Shown: positions 50,601-60,300 of the stretch, piece by piece
Layout: the number at the start of each line of letters is the position of its first letter
How positions within the stretch are numbered: the first letter of the stretch is position 1
Made by a program: the position numbers and the translations under genes
Source of the DNA: Porites lobata
Lineage: Eukaryota > Cnidaria > Anthozoa > Scleractinia > Poritidae
Reading direction: 5' to 3'
Length of the DNA stretch: 64,000 nucleotides
Assembly: GCA_942486035.1 (NCBI GenBank)
Contig: CALNXK010000043.1
Coordinates: forward strand, 2,276,001 to 2,340,000
The notes under the pieces: model-generated
What the model was told of the DNA's origin: nothing
Databases searched by the model: none
The model's input: only the letters and a program-made list of their open reading frames with translations

Positions 50601-53600
50601 GAAGTGGATAGAAGAGATGAAGAAATAAATGTTATGTTTGCTGTTATGAAGTAAGCTTCTGTCAGGGAAGGGGGCAGTGGAGAAATTTGTCATGAGAAAG
50701 GCATTCTGTTAAGAGGTTAATCAAGGGCTTGGACTTTGAATTAAACTGTTATTTCGGCATTGAGAAAGCCTTTATACCTTAGCCTGAAATCACTTCTGTG
50801 TTAAAATGTAAAATTCCTTCATTTTTATGTTATCAGGAGATGAGGAAGAAGAGAGAAGAAGAACTAGATGCCCTTCAATCCAAACTCAGTGAAATGAATG
50901 CATCAATTGAGCAAAATGAGTTAGAAATCAAAAAATCTTTAGCGGAAATACAACAGGTGTGTTTACCTTTTTTCACTTGTAATATATCGCAACGGAATTA
51001 ACTTATTACCGTAAGGTTTGCTTGGTGTTACAAAACTGTTTACCACTGTAATGTTGGAAATTGTTTTTCTTCTAGACAAACGAACAAATATCCAACAAAA
51101 AATCCAAGAATGTTGAGCAGGAGGAGATTTACAAAGTAAAGAAAAGGACTATTGACTTGCTCCCTGACGCGGAAAATAACATTGATAAGCTTCAGGTAAT
51201 ATAGACTGGAAAGAAAAATTGCTTCTATTTTGTCTGACGGCACTTCTAGCTATGGTAAAATGGGCAACAGAAGTGTGCAACCTGTTTTGCAACATTTCCT
51301 GCAAAAATTGAAAAGTAATATAACGTTTTAGGGGGTCCTGGGGTGACCGTGACCCCCCTTGGTAGGCCTTCTTTTGAGCAAACTTTCGCCAACTGCTCTT
51401 GTCTTTAGTTAATATGGGCCTTCATGCTGCGATAATACGACTGAGCCCGCTGATACACAAGGGAGAGCAGCGGTATAAACCATATATAGTCGGCGATCCC
51501 CGGATGGTGTCCCTGTCTGTGATCCCCCCTTTGAAAAAAATCCTGGCTACGCCCCTGCGTAATGATATCAAACATTCCAATAGAAAAGCTTCCTTGTCAT
51601 GTGTTCCCAATTCTTAATACGTGCATTATCGGAGGTCAAGTAATCTTGTTTTTAAACACTTAAAAGACCTGACGTAACGTTTTAGTTTTAAAGATATGTT
51701 TCAGATACTTATGTTCTTTTCACCGTGTAACACTTACCAAGGAAGAAGGCGGTCAATGCACATATTTTGAGGCATTGCTTTCTTCTCCTTAAAAATCTTT
51801 GTGCTGTTCTCGGCACTACGTACAAGTGGTGGTTTTAAAACTCTCATTTCACAAACTTTGTTTTTATCATTCAGAGTGTGGTGGATGCCAGTGCACAACG
51901 ACTTGTTAGCTTGGCACAGCAGTGGGAGAAACACAGGGCACCTTTGATAGAGCAGTACAGAGAACTGAAGCAGCTTAATGCTAACAGAGTGGTAAGTCTG
52001 TGAGAAACACAGGTCACCTTTGAAAAAGCAGTACAGAGAACCGAAGTGGCTTAGTGCTAATAGAATGGTGCAATGTAGGTCTGTGGAATCCGTGGTCCGC
52101 CCACCATGTGTGGTAAGATCGTTCTTAATTCGAGTGTATTTTTTTACTCTTTGTGTTTCTTGTTCTTAGTCGGAAGCTCAAAAGCAGCTGGAAGAGATAA
52201 AGTCTCTTCGAGAAAAAATGAAAGAAGTTGCAGATGAGGCACGAGGGAAGGAAGACATTTACAAACAACTGGTAATGTTTGCTTACTTTATCCAATATAT
52301 CTGGTCAAGTTACAGTTATGAATGCTCGTAGCTTCAAAGTTATACATGAAGGCTGCATTGGTCACAGAGTTTTAAGACGGTACCTGCCTAGCTGCCTAAC
52401 ACGGTGAATAGTTAGACTTGCTTTAAGTCGACCTGTCATTAGTCTGCTACACAGCCGTTTTTAGAGTCGTCACGCAATGCTCCTCCCCAGCGTTGCGTGA
52501 CGACACTAAAAACGGCTGTGTAGCAGACTAACCTGTCATAAGTTCTCAAAATATTTCAAAACTGAGAAGCCATGTTTGTTTTATTTTTGCGTGGAAGTCG
52601 CTCGGATTTTAAAGCTCGCGCCGTACTAGTGCTCATGCTGCACACGGCCAATTTACTCTAGAGAGCCGCCTTAACTCTAGTGAATACATATTGCCACTCT
52701 CATCATGTGATTGGGATACCTGTGGTTTGGATTCCATTTAAGGATGACAGATGTTGAAAGTTGAGCTCTGTGCAAAGCGTGGCATATTGAAGAACTTTGT
52801 ATTCCGACTTACATCATCCACTTTGTTTTTCAGCTGCTGGAACTTGGTAACTACATAGCTTTAGATATTTCTGCTCAAATTTTTCAGGTTGTTGAGTACG
52901 AGACTATGAGAAAGGATGTGAATAGATCAGCGTACACTCGCCGAATACTGGAAATTGTGGGAAATATCAAGAAACAAAAAGAGGAGATAAACTTTTAATT
53001 TTTAGTGCTTTTAGTTTTAATTCTTTAGGGGCTGTGTCCGGTGCAGTTCATTTTAGTGATAATTCTGTTGTATGGACAAAACAGAGATCCGAGACAAACT
53101 CAATGATTTTTTTGACTTGAAAATTTTGAACAGTTTTTATTTTAATCCGTTGCCATCTTTAGTTTTAATGGCATCTGTTGTTTCTGGTTATTTTAATCTT
53201 AGTTTATCAGTGACAATAAATGAGCTTTAAAACTCAAACTCAAATTTTATTTATGCTATATTAAAACAATCTTAAATGACAGAAACTAACTCGTAAAGTA
53301 AAACTCCAAATCAGCTTCAATCTCTTCAGTCAGCGAGTTGTGAGCCGATTCCTGCTAGCCTGTCTTTGTTAGCTAGGTTTTTAAACTGTTTAAGGTTTGC
53401 TTATCATATTGCGTCTCGTCTAAGTGGAATCCCTGAGGGTCAGTTTAGTCGGTAGAGGGCTGGCTTGTGGAGCAAGATGTCGTGGGTTTGATTCTCGAAA
53501 ACGGACCGATACTCATGTCCCAGGTTCTTAACTGGGAAAGAACGTATTACCTTTGTCTTGCAGCTGCCTCGACCTTCGCCTAGCCTGGGTTGACCACGTA

Positions 53601-55839
53601 AATATGGTGCGCGGTCCCATCTTGGGCAGGCCACGAAAATTAGTTTCGACTTAGTGCTAAATACATTGAGTACACTGAAGGAAACAAATGTGAGTGTTTT
53701 GTTCTGAAGTTGCTCGTTAGTTTACGCATGTGTTTGACAGTAGTTTGTGTTTTACATGGCAGATTTTGATCGACACCAAAGATGTGCAAAAAGAAATCAA
53801 CCAACTTTCGGGAAAACTGGACAGAACATTTGCTGTAACAGATGAACTCATCTTCAGGGTTTGTTTTTAAAGTGTCAGCTTAATGTTTCAGAAAAGAGCT
53901 TTTTTATTTCTATAAGTCACGCAGGTAAATCCATCATTTTTTAAAATAACAAGCCTGGCAGGAAATTCAGAGTTTTGCAGTAACGTAAAATAATCTCTTG
54001 CAAATATTGAAGCCCTCGTACCCATAATACGCAGAATGCGCACCACTTGCCAGGCTGGTGCTAGCCTGCGTGGCAGGCGTTAAAAGGGGAAGGGGAAGAG
54101 GAAGGGGAAGGGGGGATTTGGGCGTGCGAGAGCGCGTGGGGCGCTCCTCCCTCGCGCGTGGTCTCGCGCCCTAATTCCCTTCCCCTTCCCTTTCGAACGC
54201 CCCCCATGCAGACCAGGCTGGTGCACATTCTTCGTACGGGACCATAAATCCCGCATCAGGACTTACACAGTTGTACTTAAAGCACATTCTCTACCTAATC
54301 CCCGGAACAAAGTGCCTATGTACTAGGAATAGATTATCTAAGTATGATAAGCTCGCAGTCACTTCGTTTCCGATATTTTCTTGCTCAGGATGCTAAGAAG
54401 GACGAGTCTTGCCGCAAAGCGTATAAATATCTAGCCAGTCTTCACGAGGTATGTCCATTTAGTTCTAGCTGCTAGCCGACCTACTACATACCAGCAGTGT
54501 TTATTTAGACAGTCAGTCCACCATCTGGGTGAGCTCTTCTCGCTGTACCATTACCTTACCACCAACGACTTTTAGTCCTATTCTAACGCCGGGCAGTTTG
54601 AACTTTGCAAGTCAAAATGGGAAAAATAGCAAACACCTTAGTTATTATCAAACTGGAATGTAAATAGGACGACCGTTTTCCACGGTTACCGGTCGTTTCC
54701 GTACCAGTTTATTCAGTCGACTTGTAAGTTGTTTCACGTACTTGGATTAAGGAACGAAGAATATTCACCCAAAATGTTTTCTTGTTTACACGCAAGCTAT
54801 ACTTGAAGTGATCGAAATTTTTGTACCATTTCACTGCTTGTATTTGTATCGAAACGACCGGTTACCGTTTTCCACTCATAAATTTCCAAATGCGCTGTCT
54901 AATTTTCAGCCACGACAATACCTTTTAATAAACACCTAAAAGCCTACGTGATCGTTAATTTCCAGAATTGCAAGGAACTGATTAATTCAGTGGAAGAAAC
55001 TGGACTCATCTTGAGAGAAATACGAGATTTAGAGGATCAGGTATTGTATGAGACATATTGATACCCATCCAAAGTAAAACAACACAGTGGAGAAACCTTA
55101 TAACGGGACTGTAAAGCATACATATTCTCGCAGTCACGTGGACTAAACTCGGCCTTTTTGAGTGACGCTGGTCAACCGGAAGTGAGGCGTTTTCTCTTTT
55201 AATAGGCTGATCAAACTACTGGCTTGACCAATGGCAGAGCGGCAAATTGGTCACCGGAAGTCGTGTTTATTCCTTTCCGCGCGCTTTCCCGTCGTCAACT
55301 GACGTTCCCGTCCTGTTGCTAAATCAGCCTAATATATCTTGACGGCTCCAAATTCGTAACGAGACGACTTGCCCAAAAGTGAAGACAAACCACTGTCAAA
55401 TATTGCCAAATGTCCTCTTCCGGTTGACATGCCTCGTTCAACTAAACGTCTTTCCCTATTACCACAGATTACTCCATTTGTGGCGCCTTCTATTCAACCA
55501 AACAATGTATTATTGAATGGTTGTAGGGCAAAGACATATACAGGCCTCCGTCCCTTTTTCCCAGTCGTTGATCAATCCACAAGTCGGGCGAAGAAAGATT
55601 CAGATATCTCCTTTCCTCCCCCGGGAGAGCAAGATCAGTGCAAAAACCCCTCTCCCCCAGGGCCAACACTCGCCGGCTTGAAATTGATAGGTTTAGTTAA
55701 CATCAATGTTCATTTTCTTCAGATTGAAATGGAAAGTCAGAAAAACACAACAACTAACTTGGAGCGAATCTCAGCGGACTTAAAACAAATGAAAGACGAA
55801 AACAACACATTGGCGAAAAAGCTCAAGGCAGCCAAATGA
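44673..55839 (+). CDS. CCDC22: Coiled-coil domain-containing protein 22, 18 coding exons, about 643 aa
   Basis: Subunit of the COMMD/CCDC22/CCDC93 (CCC) part of the Commander complex, which returns endosomal membrane proteins to the cell surface. Coding exons: 44673-44722, 45069-45240, 46287-46422, 47020-47153, 47365-47449, 47864-48033, 48558-48687, 49798-49871, 50447-50515, 50837-50956, 51076-51195, 51875-51991, 52170-52271, 52888-52992 (see below), 53763-53858, 54389-54448, 54966-55040, 55723-55839. The start has A at -3 and G at +4. The N-terminal 120 residues (MEEVDNIIIHTFRQIGC, then FRLGTTLATACQEVGY and GYQTFLYSNEADIR) match the CH-like domain of CCDC22. From about residue 330 it is coiled coil, including EKHRAPLIEQYRELK and KLDRTFAVTDELIF. 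Oddity: exon 14 codes EEIN up to 52992, where the family continues into exon 15, but no GT donor is present and the frame reads TTT TAA (stop 52996-52998). Either an unusual junction is used or a shortened form ends here. Human CCDC22 is 627 aa. Confidence 0.92.
45525..45925. mobile_element. Repeat element with TATATGAAAGGG motifs (copy 1)
   Basis: Contains GGGGTACCTTTTTCAGGCTT then GGTATATGAAAGGGTACGGA and GAAGTATATGAAAGGG; further GTATATAAGAGGG and GGGGTACCTTTTTC toward the right. GGAGGCTC near the left end faces GAGCCTCCC at the right. A partial copy lies at 57817-57960. In a CCDC22 intron. Confidence 0.65.
47525..47635 (-). mobile_element. Partial copy of the TAGCCTGAGAAAA MITE
   Basis: On the minus strand it reads GCCTGAGAAAACAGCCAACA and later GGTCACTACCCAG, matching the element at 20562-20707. 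The other end is not preserved. Confidence 0.6.
48248..48480. repeat. Degenerate minisatellite, about 90-105 bp unit, three copies
   Basis: GGTTTCATTTGAATGGTCAC or a close variant occurs near 48251, 48355 and 48441, each followed by TTxGATTTxATCCA-like sequence; AACAAATAGCACCATG lies between units. The same core plus AACAGCACCATG occurs inside the piggyBac-like MITE at 23728-23926. CCDC22 intron. Confidence 0.7.
51925..52069 (+). repeat. Tandem partial duplication of CCDC22 exon 12
   Basis: The 3' 67 bp of exon 12 (51925-51991) are repeated in the next intron at 52002-52068, with about nine substitutions. The copy stays open in the same frame and ends in a GT like the real donor, but no acceptor AG stands at its start, so it is probably not a separate exon. 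Confidence 0.85.
52440..52530. mobile_element. Hairpin MITE with 9-bp target duplication (family H, copy 2)
   Basis: A 91-bp palindrome starts TAGTCTGCTACACAGCCG and ends with the complement. ACCTGTCAT flanks both sides (52431-52439 and 52531-52539), a perfect 9-bp duplication. Located in the CCDC22 intron between exons 13 and 14. Confidence 0.88.
53215..53220 (+). terminator. Candidate internal poly(A) signal after CCDC22 exon 14
   Basis: AATAAA 217 bp after the in-frame stop that follows exon 14; it could end a shortened CCDC22 transcript. A T-rich, A-rich zone follows. Confidence 0.4.
53434..53690 (+). mobile_element. tRNA-derived SINE
   Basis: tRNA-like head with GGTCAGTTTAGTCGGTAGAG (D-arm/A-box region) and GTGGGTTTGATTC (B box), then a body with TTCTTAACTGGGAAAGAACG and a tail. 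It lies in the CCDC22 intron between exons 14 and 15. A 64-codon minus-strand open frame here is incidental. Confidence 0.7.
54062..54215. mobile_element. Hairpin MITE (family H, copy 3)
   Basis: Left end TAGCCTGCGTGGCAGGCG; right end, read on the other strand, TGGTCTGCATGGGGGGCG. The arms then pair through AAGGGGAAGG and CCTTCCCCTT. CCAGGCTGGTGC flanks both sides (54050-54061 and 54213-54224), so GGCTGGTGC is a 9-bp duplication plus a partly shared end. CCDC22 intron. Confidence 0.75.
54671..54888. repeat. Inverted-repeat element
   Basis: ACCGTTTTCCACGGTTACCG with GGTCGTTTCC on the left; GAAACGACCGGTTACCG and TTTTCCACTC on the right. GGTCGTTTC/GAAACGACC are inverted, while GGTTACCG and TTTTCCAC recur directly. 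CCDC22 intron. Confidence 0.55.
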
Positions 55840-55897
55840 GAAAGCTGGTATTTTTATATAAAATAGAAAATTTTGTAAAACGAGCCATACTTTTAGA

Positions 55898-55903
55898 AAT
55901 AAA
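55898..55903 (+). terminator. Candidate poly(A) signal of CCDC22
   Basis: AATAAA 59 bp after the stop codon. Confidence 0.6.
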
Positions 55904-56544
55904 TTGATTTTTATTGACCTTTGGTCGCGTTTACACCGCAAAAATTTTTTCCTCGACCAGGAAAATTCTGTATTTTCCCATTTGCTACACTTTAAATACG
56001 TTGTTACCATGAAGAGTGTCGTCCAGGCTCCCAAGCCAATATCAAGACATGAAATATAAAATCTAATCATACAAAAGTAAAAACAGTTATTTCAATCAAA
56101 GTTTTCGGTTTAAAAGGCCTCAAGCCTACGCGACAAGACCGCAATGTCATGTGGGTAGCTGTAAACGCTTTGCAGCTGTAAATCCGATTTCACAAACGTT
56201 CAACTTTGCGATTTTATGATAGGAGAACTTTGCTTCATGACTTTGGGTTTTAGTAATTTTGGGGGGGAAAAATTATCCTACTGCTTTGTGGTCTCAAAAT
56301 AGCTGTAAATATAAGTTTATTAAGTGGCACTGAAAACAGATAGCAAAGATCCAAACTACAATCATTGTGATTTGGGCACAGCACACTGGCAACAGAAGAA
56401 TGTATTGTTGAAATTATGCGCAATATTTTCGCATTAAATTTAATCGGTCATTTCACGAGTCAATACATCAAAAAGGAAGTCTGTTTAAGGTTTTTACCCA
56501 CCATAATTCATTCACTTCTTGAGGTGGGTAGTCATTGAGTAAAT

Positions 56545-56755
56545 TTACTCACTGTATAGCCGGGTACCAACGGACGCAAAATTGTTGGCCAGCAACTCCC
56601 AACATTACTGGGAGTTGTTGCGTCCGTTTGCATGTAGCTAAAAGTTTGACGGGTTTCAAACTTTGCGCAACAACACGCAACAACATGCGACGGGGTTGCA
56701 AATGGACGCAACATATAACATCGAATAATGTTGCGTCCGTTTGCATCGGGCTTAT
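56545..56755. repeat. Element with repeated TTGCGTCCGTTTGCA motifs
   Basis: CGGACGCAA and its complement TTGCGTCCGTTTGCAT occur four times in alternating orientation; inner hairpin CCAGCAACTCCCAACA/GGGAGTTGTTG. Starts near ACCAACGGACGC and ends near GTCCGTTTGCATCGGG. Confidence 0.65.
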
Positions 56756-56825
56756 CATAATAAACAAAAATGAATCTGTTTTCCCTTGCTTATTTCTGTC
56801 CGACAATTTCTTCCGATCCAATAGA

Positions 56826-57305
56826 CCCTTCCACGGTTACTTTCAACTTTTGACGTGGACAAGTTAAAGAAAATCCGTCGACATTACTGGAAAAAGCGCC
56901 TTAAAATTAGTAAAATTGCCAAGTTTGAACCGAAGTGATTTGCTGAAAACTATCGAAGATACATGTATAGCTCCTCAAAGTTGCAAAATTTAACAACATT
57001 TGTATGGTGGGGTGGGGGCGCAAACTTGCCTCCCACACCCCTCCCCATACAAACGTCCTTAAATTTTCGCAACTTTGCTTCGCTATATCTTCGCTCTTTT
57101 AAGCATTCACTTTCAAATTTGGCAAGTTTACTGATATTAAGGCAAACTTTCCAGTAGCCTGCGAACAGCAGACGCATTTCCGGTCGTCGCTTCTCTCCCT
57201 CCGAAAATAGGGAGAGAAGCGACGACCGGAAATGCTTCCCAATGACGTCGACGGACTTTCCCTAACTTGTCCATGTCAAAAGTTGAAAAAAAACGTGGAA
57301 AGGTA
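56826..57305. mobile_element. Foldback element carrying a nested hairpin insertion
   Basis: Outer arms pair: TTTCAACTTTTGACGTGGAC on the left with GTCCATGTCAAAAGTTG on the right, and CCGTCGAC with GTCGACGG. Inner arms pair through AATTGCCAAGTTTGAA and TTCAAATTTGGCAAGTTT and, nearest the loop, TTTGTATGGTGGGG and CCCCATACAAA. The right arm is interrupted at 57155-57240 by a smaller hairpin that begins TAGCCTGCGAACAG. Confidence 0.75.
57155..57240. mobile_element. Nested hairpin insertion (TAGCCTGCG end, family H-like)
   Basis: GCATTTCCGGTCGTCGCTTC pairs with its complement across an 8-bp loop (GAAAATA region). It breaks the right arm of the 56826-57305 palindrome; the left arm shows the uninterrupted sequence. 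No duplicated flank is visible, so one end may have been lost. Confidence 0.65.
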
Positions 57306-57398
57306 CTATGGTTTGACCGTATCGAGCGGACATAATCCACCATTAGTCTTCCTTGTTTGTTAAGATACATCTTAGTCAACTGTCATAATCTACAAATT

Positions 57399-60300
57399 CT
57401 AGTTGTGTCCAGTCTTGTATCGTACAACAATGCGCGCCACTGACGTGTAGGTACCAAACAGAAACATTAGAAGACCAATGAGCATGATAGCAGCGTCTTT
57501 GAAAAAAGTGAAAGTAGGAACGCGGCCATCTCCCTCTGTTGTCAAGGTGATGATGTGAATTGCCACCGGGAAAATAATGGCGAGTGCTGAGCAACTGATA
57601 GAGCCGACCAATGAAATAAAATTATCTAGTTGGGGTATGCCTATTGCCAGAATACCTGAAATTAAAACAAAACGGTTTTGATGAGACAGAACCGGTCGTT
57701 GTATATGTTCACAGGTGCGATTGCAAACTCAGAATGGGACTATGTTAATAATATTCGTTTGAGAGGACATACTATAAGGTCTTCTTAAGAGCTAGAGAGT
57801 ATTATAGGGAAGTACTCCTTATAATGTCCTATACGAGAGGCTCCGGCCGAAAGGGGTACCTTTTTCAGGCTTCAGGTATATGAAAGGGTACGGATTTTAC
57901 CTTTGAAGTATATGAAAGGGTAGAAAAATCTCAGTGTCATTACAGTCTGTAAAAAGGCCCAAAATGGATAACAGATGCATGTTATGGTTGCGAAAAAGTA
58001 TAGAAAACGTTCTGATTTTGTGGTTTATTCATACTTTAAAAACAGTATCAATTAAATTAGATCAACCTAGTCCCCAGAGCGCCCTGGGGACGAGGTTGAA
58101 AATAGATAAAAATTACTTTATTTAGGGCTCAATACATTTACTCCCAGAGCTGTAGTTGGAACAGAGGTACATAGAGTGGACGTAAGAACCTTACGCCCAC
58201 TTACGTTGATAGGAAAATAGACAGTTGACTGCACCGATAGCAAAAATATTGATGACAAAATCAGCAAAAAATTATTATAATTAATGCTTCTTGATACAAA
58301 TTTTGTGAAATCGTATTCATAACTTTACAGAAGCATTTTGTGCATGAGTAAAGGTAGATTTGCGACAAGTTGACCTCTCATGAGTTCTTAACAGTGAGCA
58401 AAGCCCGGGGGGTACTGCCATATATGGGCTATATGGGTATGCGCCGCTGTACAGGGTATGGTTTTCAAGCAGTTTACTCTAGGATAGGGTATATAGATCA
58501 GAGCGTTTAGGTCTAGAATAGGGTATCATTTTTCAGGAAACTGATCAGTTGGTTGAAGATTTTTAGTGACCTCGGTAGTTTCTGGAAAACAGCTACTCTA
58601 GGATAGGGGGGATTTGGTGAGTTTGCTCTAGTATAGAGTAGCAAAATTCAGCTGAACTAGCTCTGGTATAGGTTAAAGGTTCCAGGGTCCCAGCGGCACA
58701 TCCCCACCTAGAAATTCCTAAAGTACCCTCCCCCCCCGGGGGGAGCAAAGCGAGCTTCAATGCATCGGGCAGCGACCGAGCGAGCCGCGAAGTCTCGAGG
58801 TCGACTTGTTTCGCCTGAATGGATTTGAATCATATTATAAATTCACGCGGAAAAAGAATGATTGACATGTGCTGTGTCGGGAGCAGCGTGAAATATCACT
58901 CACTGTCCTATTGGTCAATTCTGGTAGAATTTTCGACCGGTGATTTCGCGCCAAATAGGTATGAAAAGGCCTTTAAAATGGGATAACAACAAACCAGGAA
59001 GAAAATGAAGGACTTTCAGAAAGTCTAGGGTAAAATCGCTTAGTAATGACTTAAGCACAGAATTGACCTAAAACAGCAATATCATCGTAACAGAACCCCT
59101 TTGAATACTATAATAGGCTGATACTCACAAGTAAAAGTCACTGTTGCCGCCCTGATGGCGTAGTCGGCCACGTCCTGATATTCCTCAGGTACGTGTTTAA
59201 GAATCACAGGTTGGATTATCACCATGGGAACATAAAACTGAAGAAAATACGTCAGGAAAATGCAGCTGGCAAACAGCAGTTTTACTCCTAAATAAATTCT
59301 TAAAGAGAGAAAACCAAAGAGTTTAACGGAGTAAACGGTAAATCAACTTGTTCTTGTTGAAAGGGCGTTGTTTGAGGAAAAACACTAAGAAAATAACTGA
59401 TATAGGAGACCCAACTAAACATCTCCCCCTCCTTTTTAAGTCTCGTCAAAATGATTTTCTTTTGTTTGCAAGGATCTCTTCTTAAAACAATGAGGAGCGC
59501 TTGGGGTGGGGGTTGGGGGAGAGGTAGGATAATAGTGAGTGAAGGTTTTAGCGAATTGAGGGAAGAACTGTAGAGAAAGTTTTCGGTGACGATCTAACTC
59601 CAAGTTCCCAATTTTCTTGCAAAGCACCACAGAACCTGCAATCTCATTGGCAGGGTGCCATCTATTTCCTCCGGAAATGTTGCGACGGTATAGGGGAAGT
59701 GTTTATATTTGTAACGTTTCTACATAAGTGCTGAGACTGCAAAGCTGGGTGGGTTTAATGCAAATAGTTAGTTTTATCTTGTTAAGATGAGGGTTATTGG
59801 CCATCAAAAGCAGATTCTTCATGTTCGCTGTGGAGGGCTTATTACTCGAAACGTCAGATTTACCTATAGTCGACTTATCTGACTAAACCTCTCTTCACGG
59901 CAGAACGGGCCTCTTTGTATCGTAGGGAGGCTGGGGAGAGGGAGAAATGAAAGCGCGCGGGGGACGATGGGATGGGGAAAAAAAGGAAGCTCCCGCCTTT
60001 TCACTCTTTTCATCGTCGCCCGCGCGCTTGCTATTTTTATTGAGATGCCCAGCTGGAACCTCTGCGGAGGAGAAAGTGACAAAACCAAATTTGGTTGACG
60101 TTCGTCCTTGGTCACGCAGTGTATACCTACCCTTCATTGGGCAGATTCAGCGTTATACTGCCCAGACATTTTTCCTGACAAAACATGTATCCCAAAATTC
60201 CTATCGAGGAAAACAACACGAAAACGATTCCCATTCCAAGGTTAATGACCCAGCCGTAGTTTTGAGGCTCTGCCATCTTGTTCTCAATCGGCAACACCTA

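Larger units (their letters stand above)
55840..57398. other. Short intergenic region between the convergent CCDC22 and SLC36 genes
   Basis: AATAAA at 55898-55903 is a good candidate for the CCDC22 poly(A) signal. The rest holds two composite inverted-repeat elements (56545-56755 and 56826-57305). No coding exon recognised. Confidence 0.65.

Noticed and set aside
55369..55722. Open frame running in frame into the last CCDC22 exon
   Set aside because: Family similarity begins exactly at the AG at 55721-55722; the upstream part is Pro/Ser-rich, unlike CCDC22, and exon 17 joins in phase at 55723.
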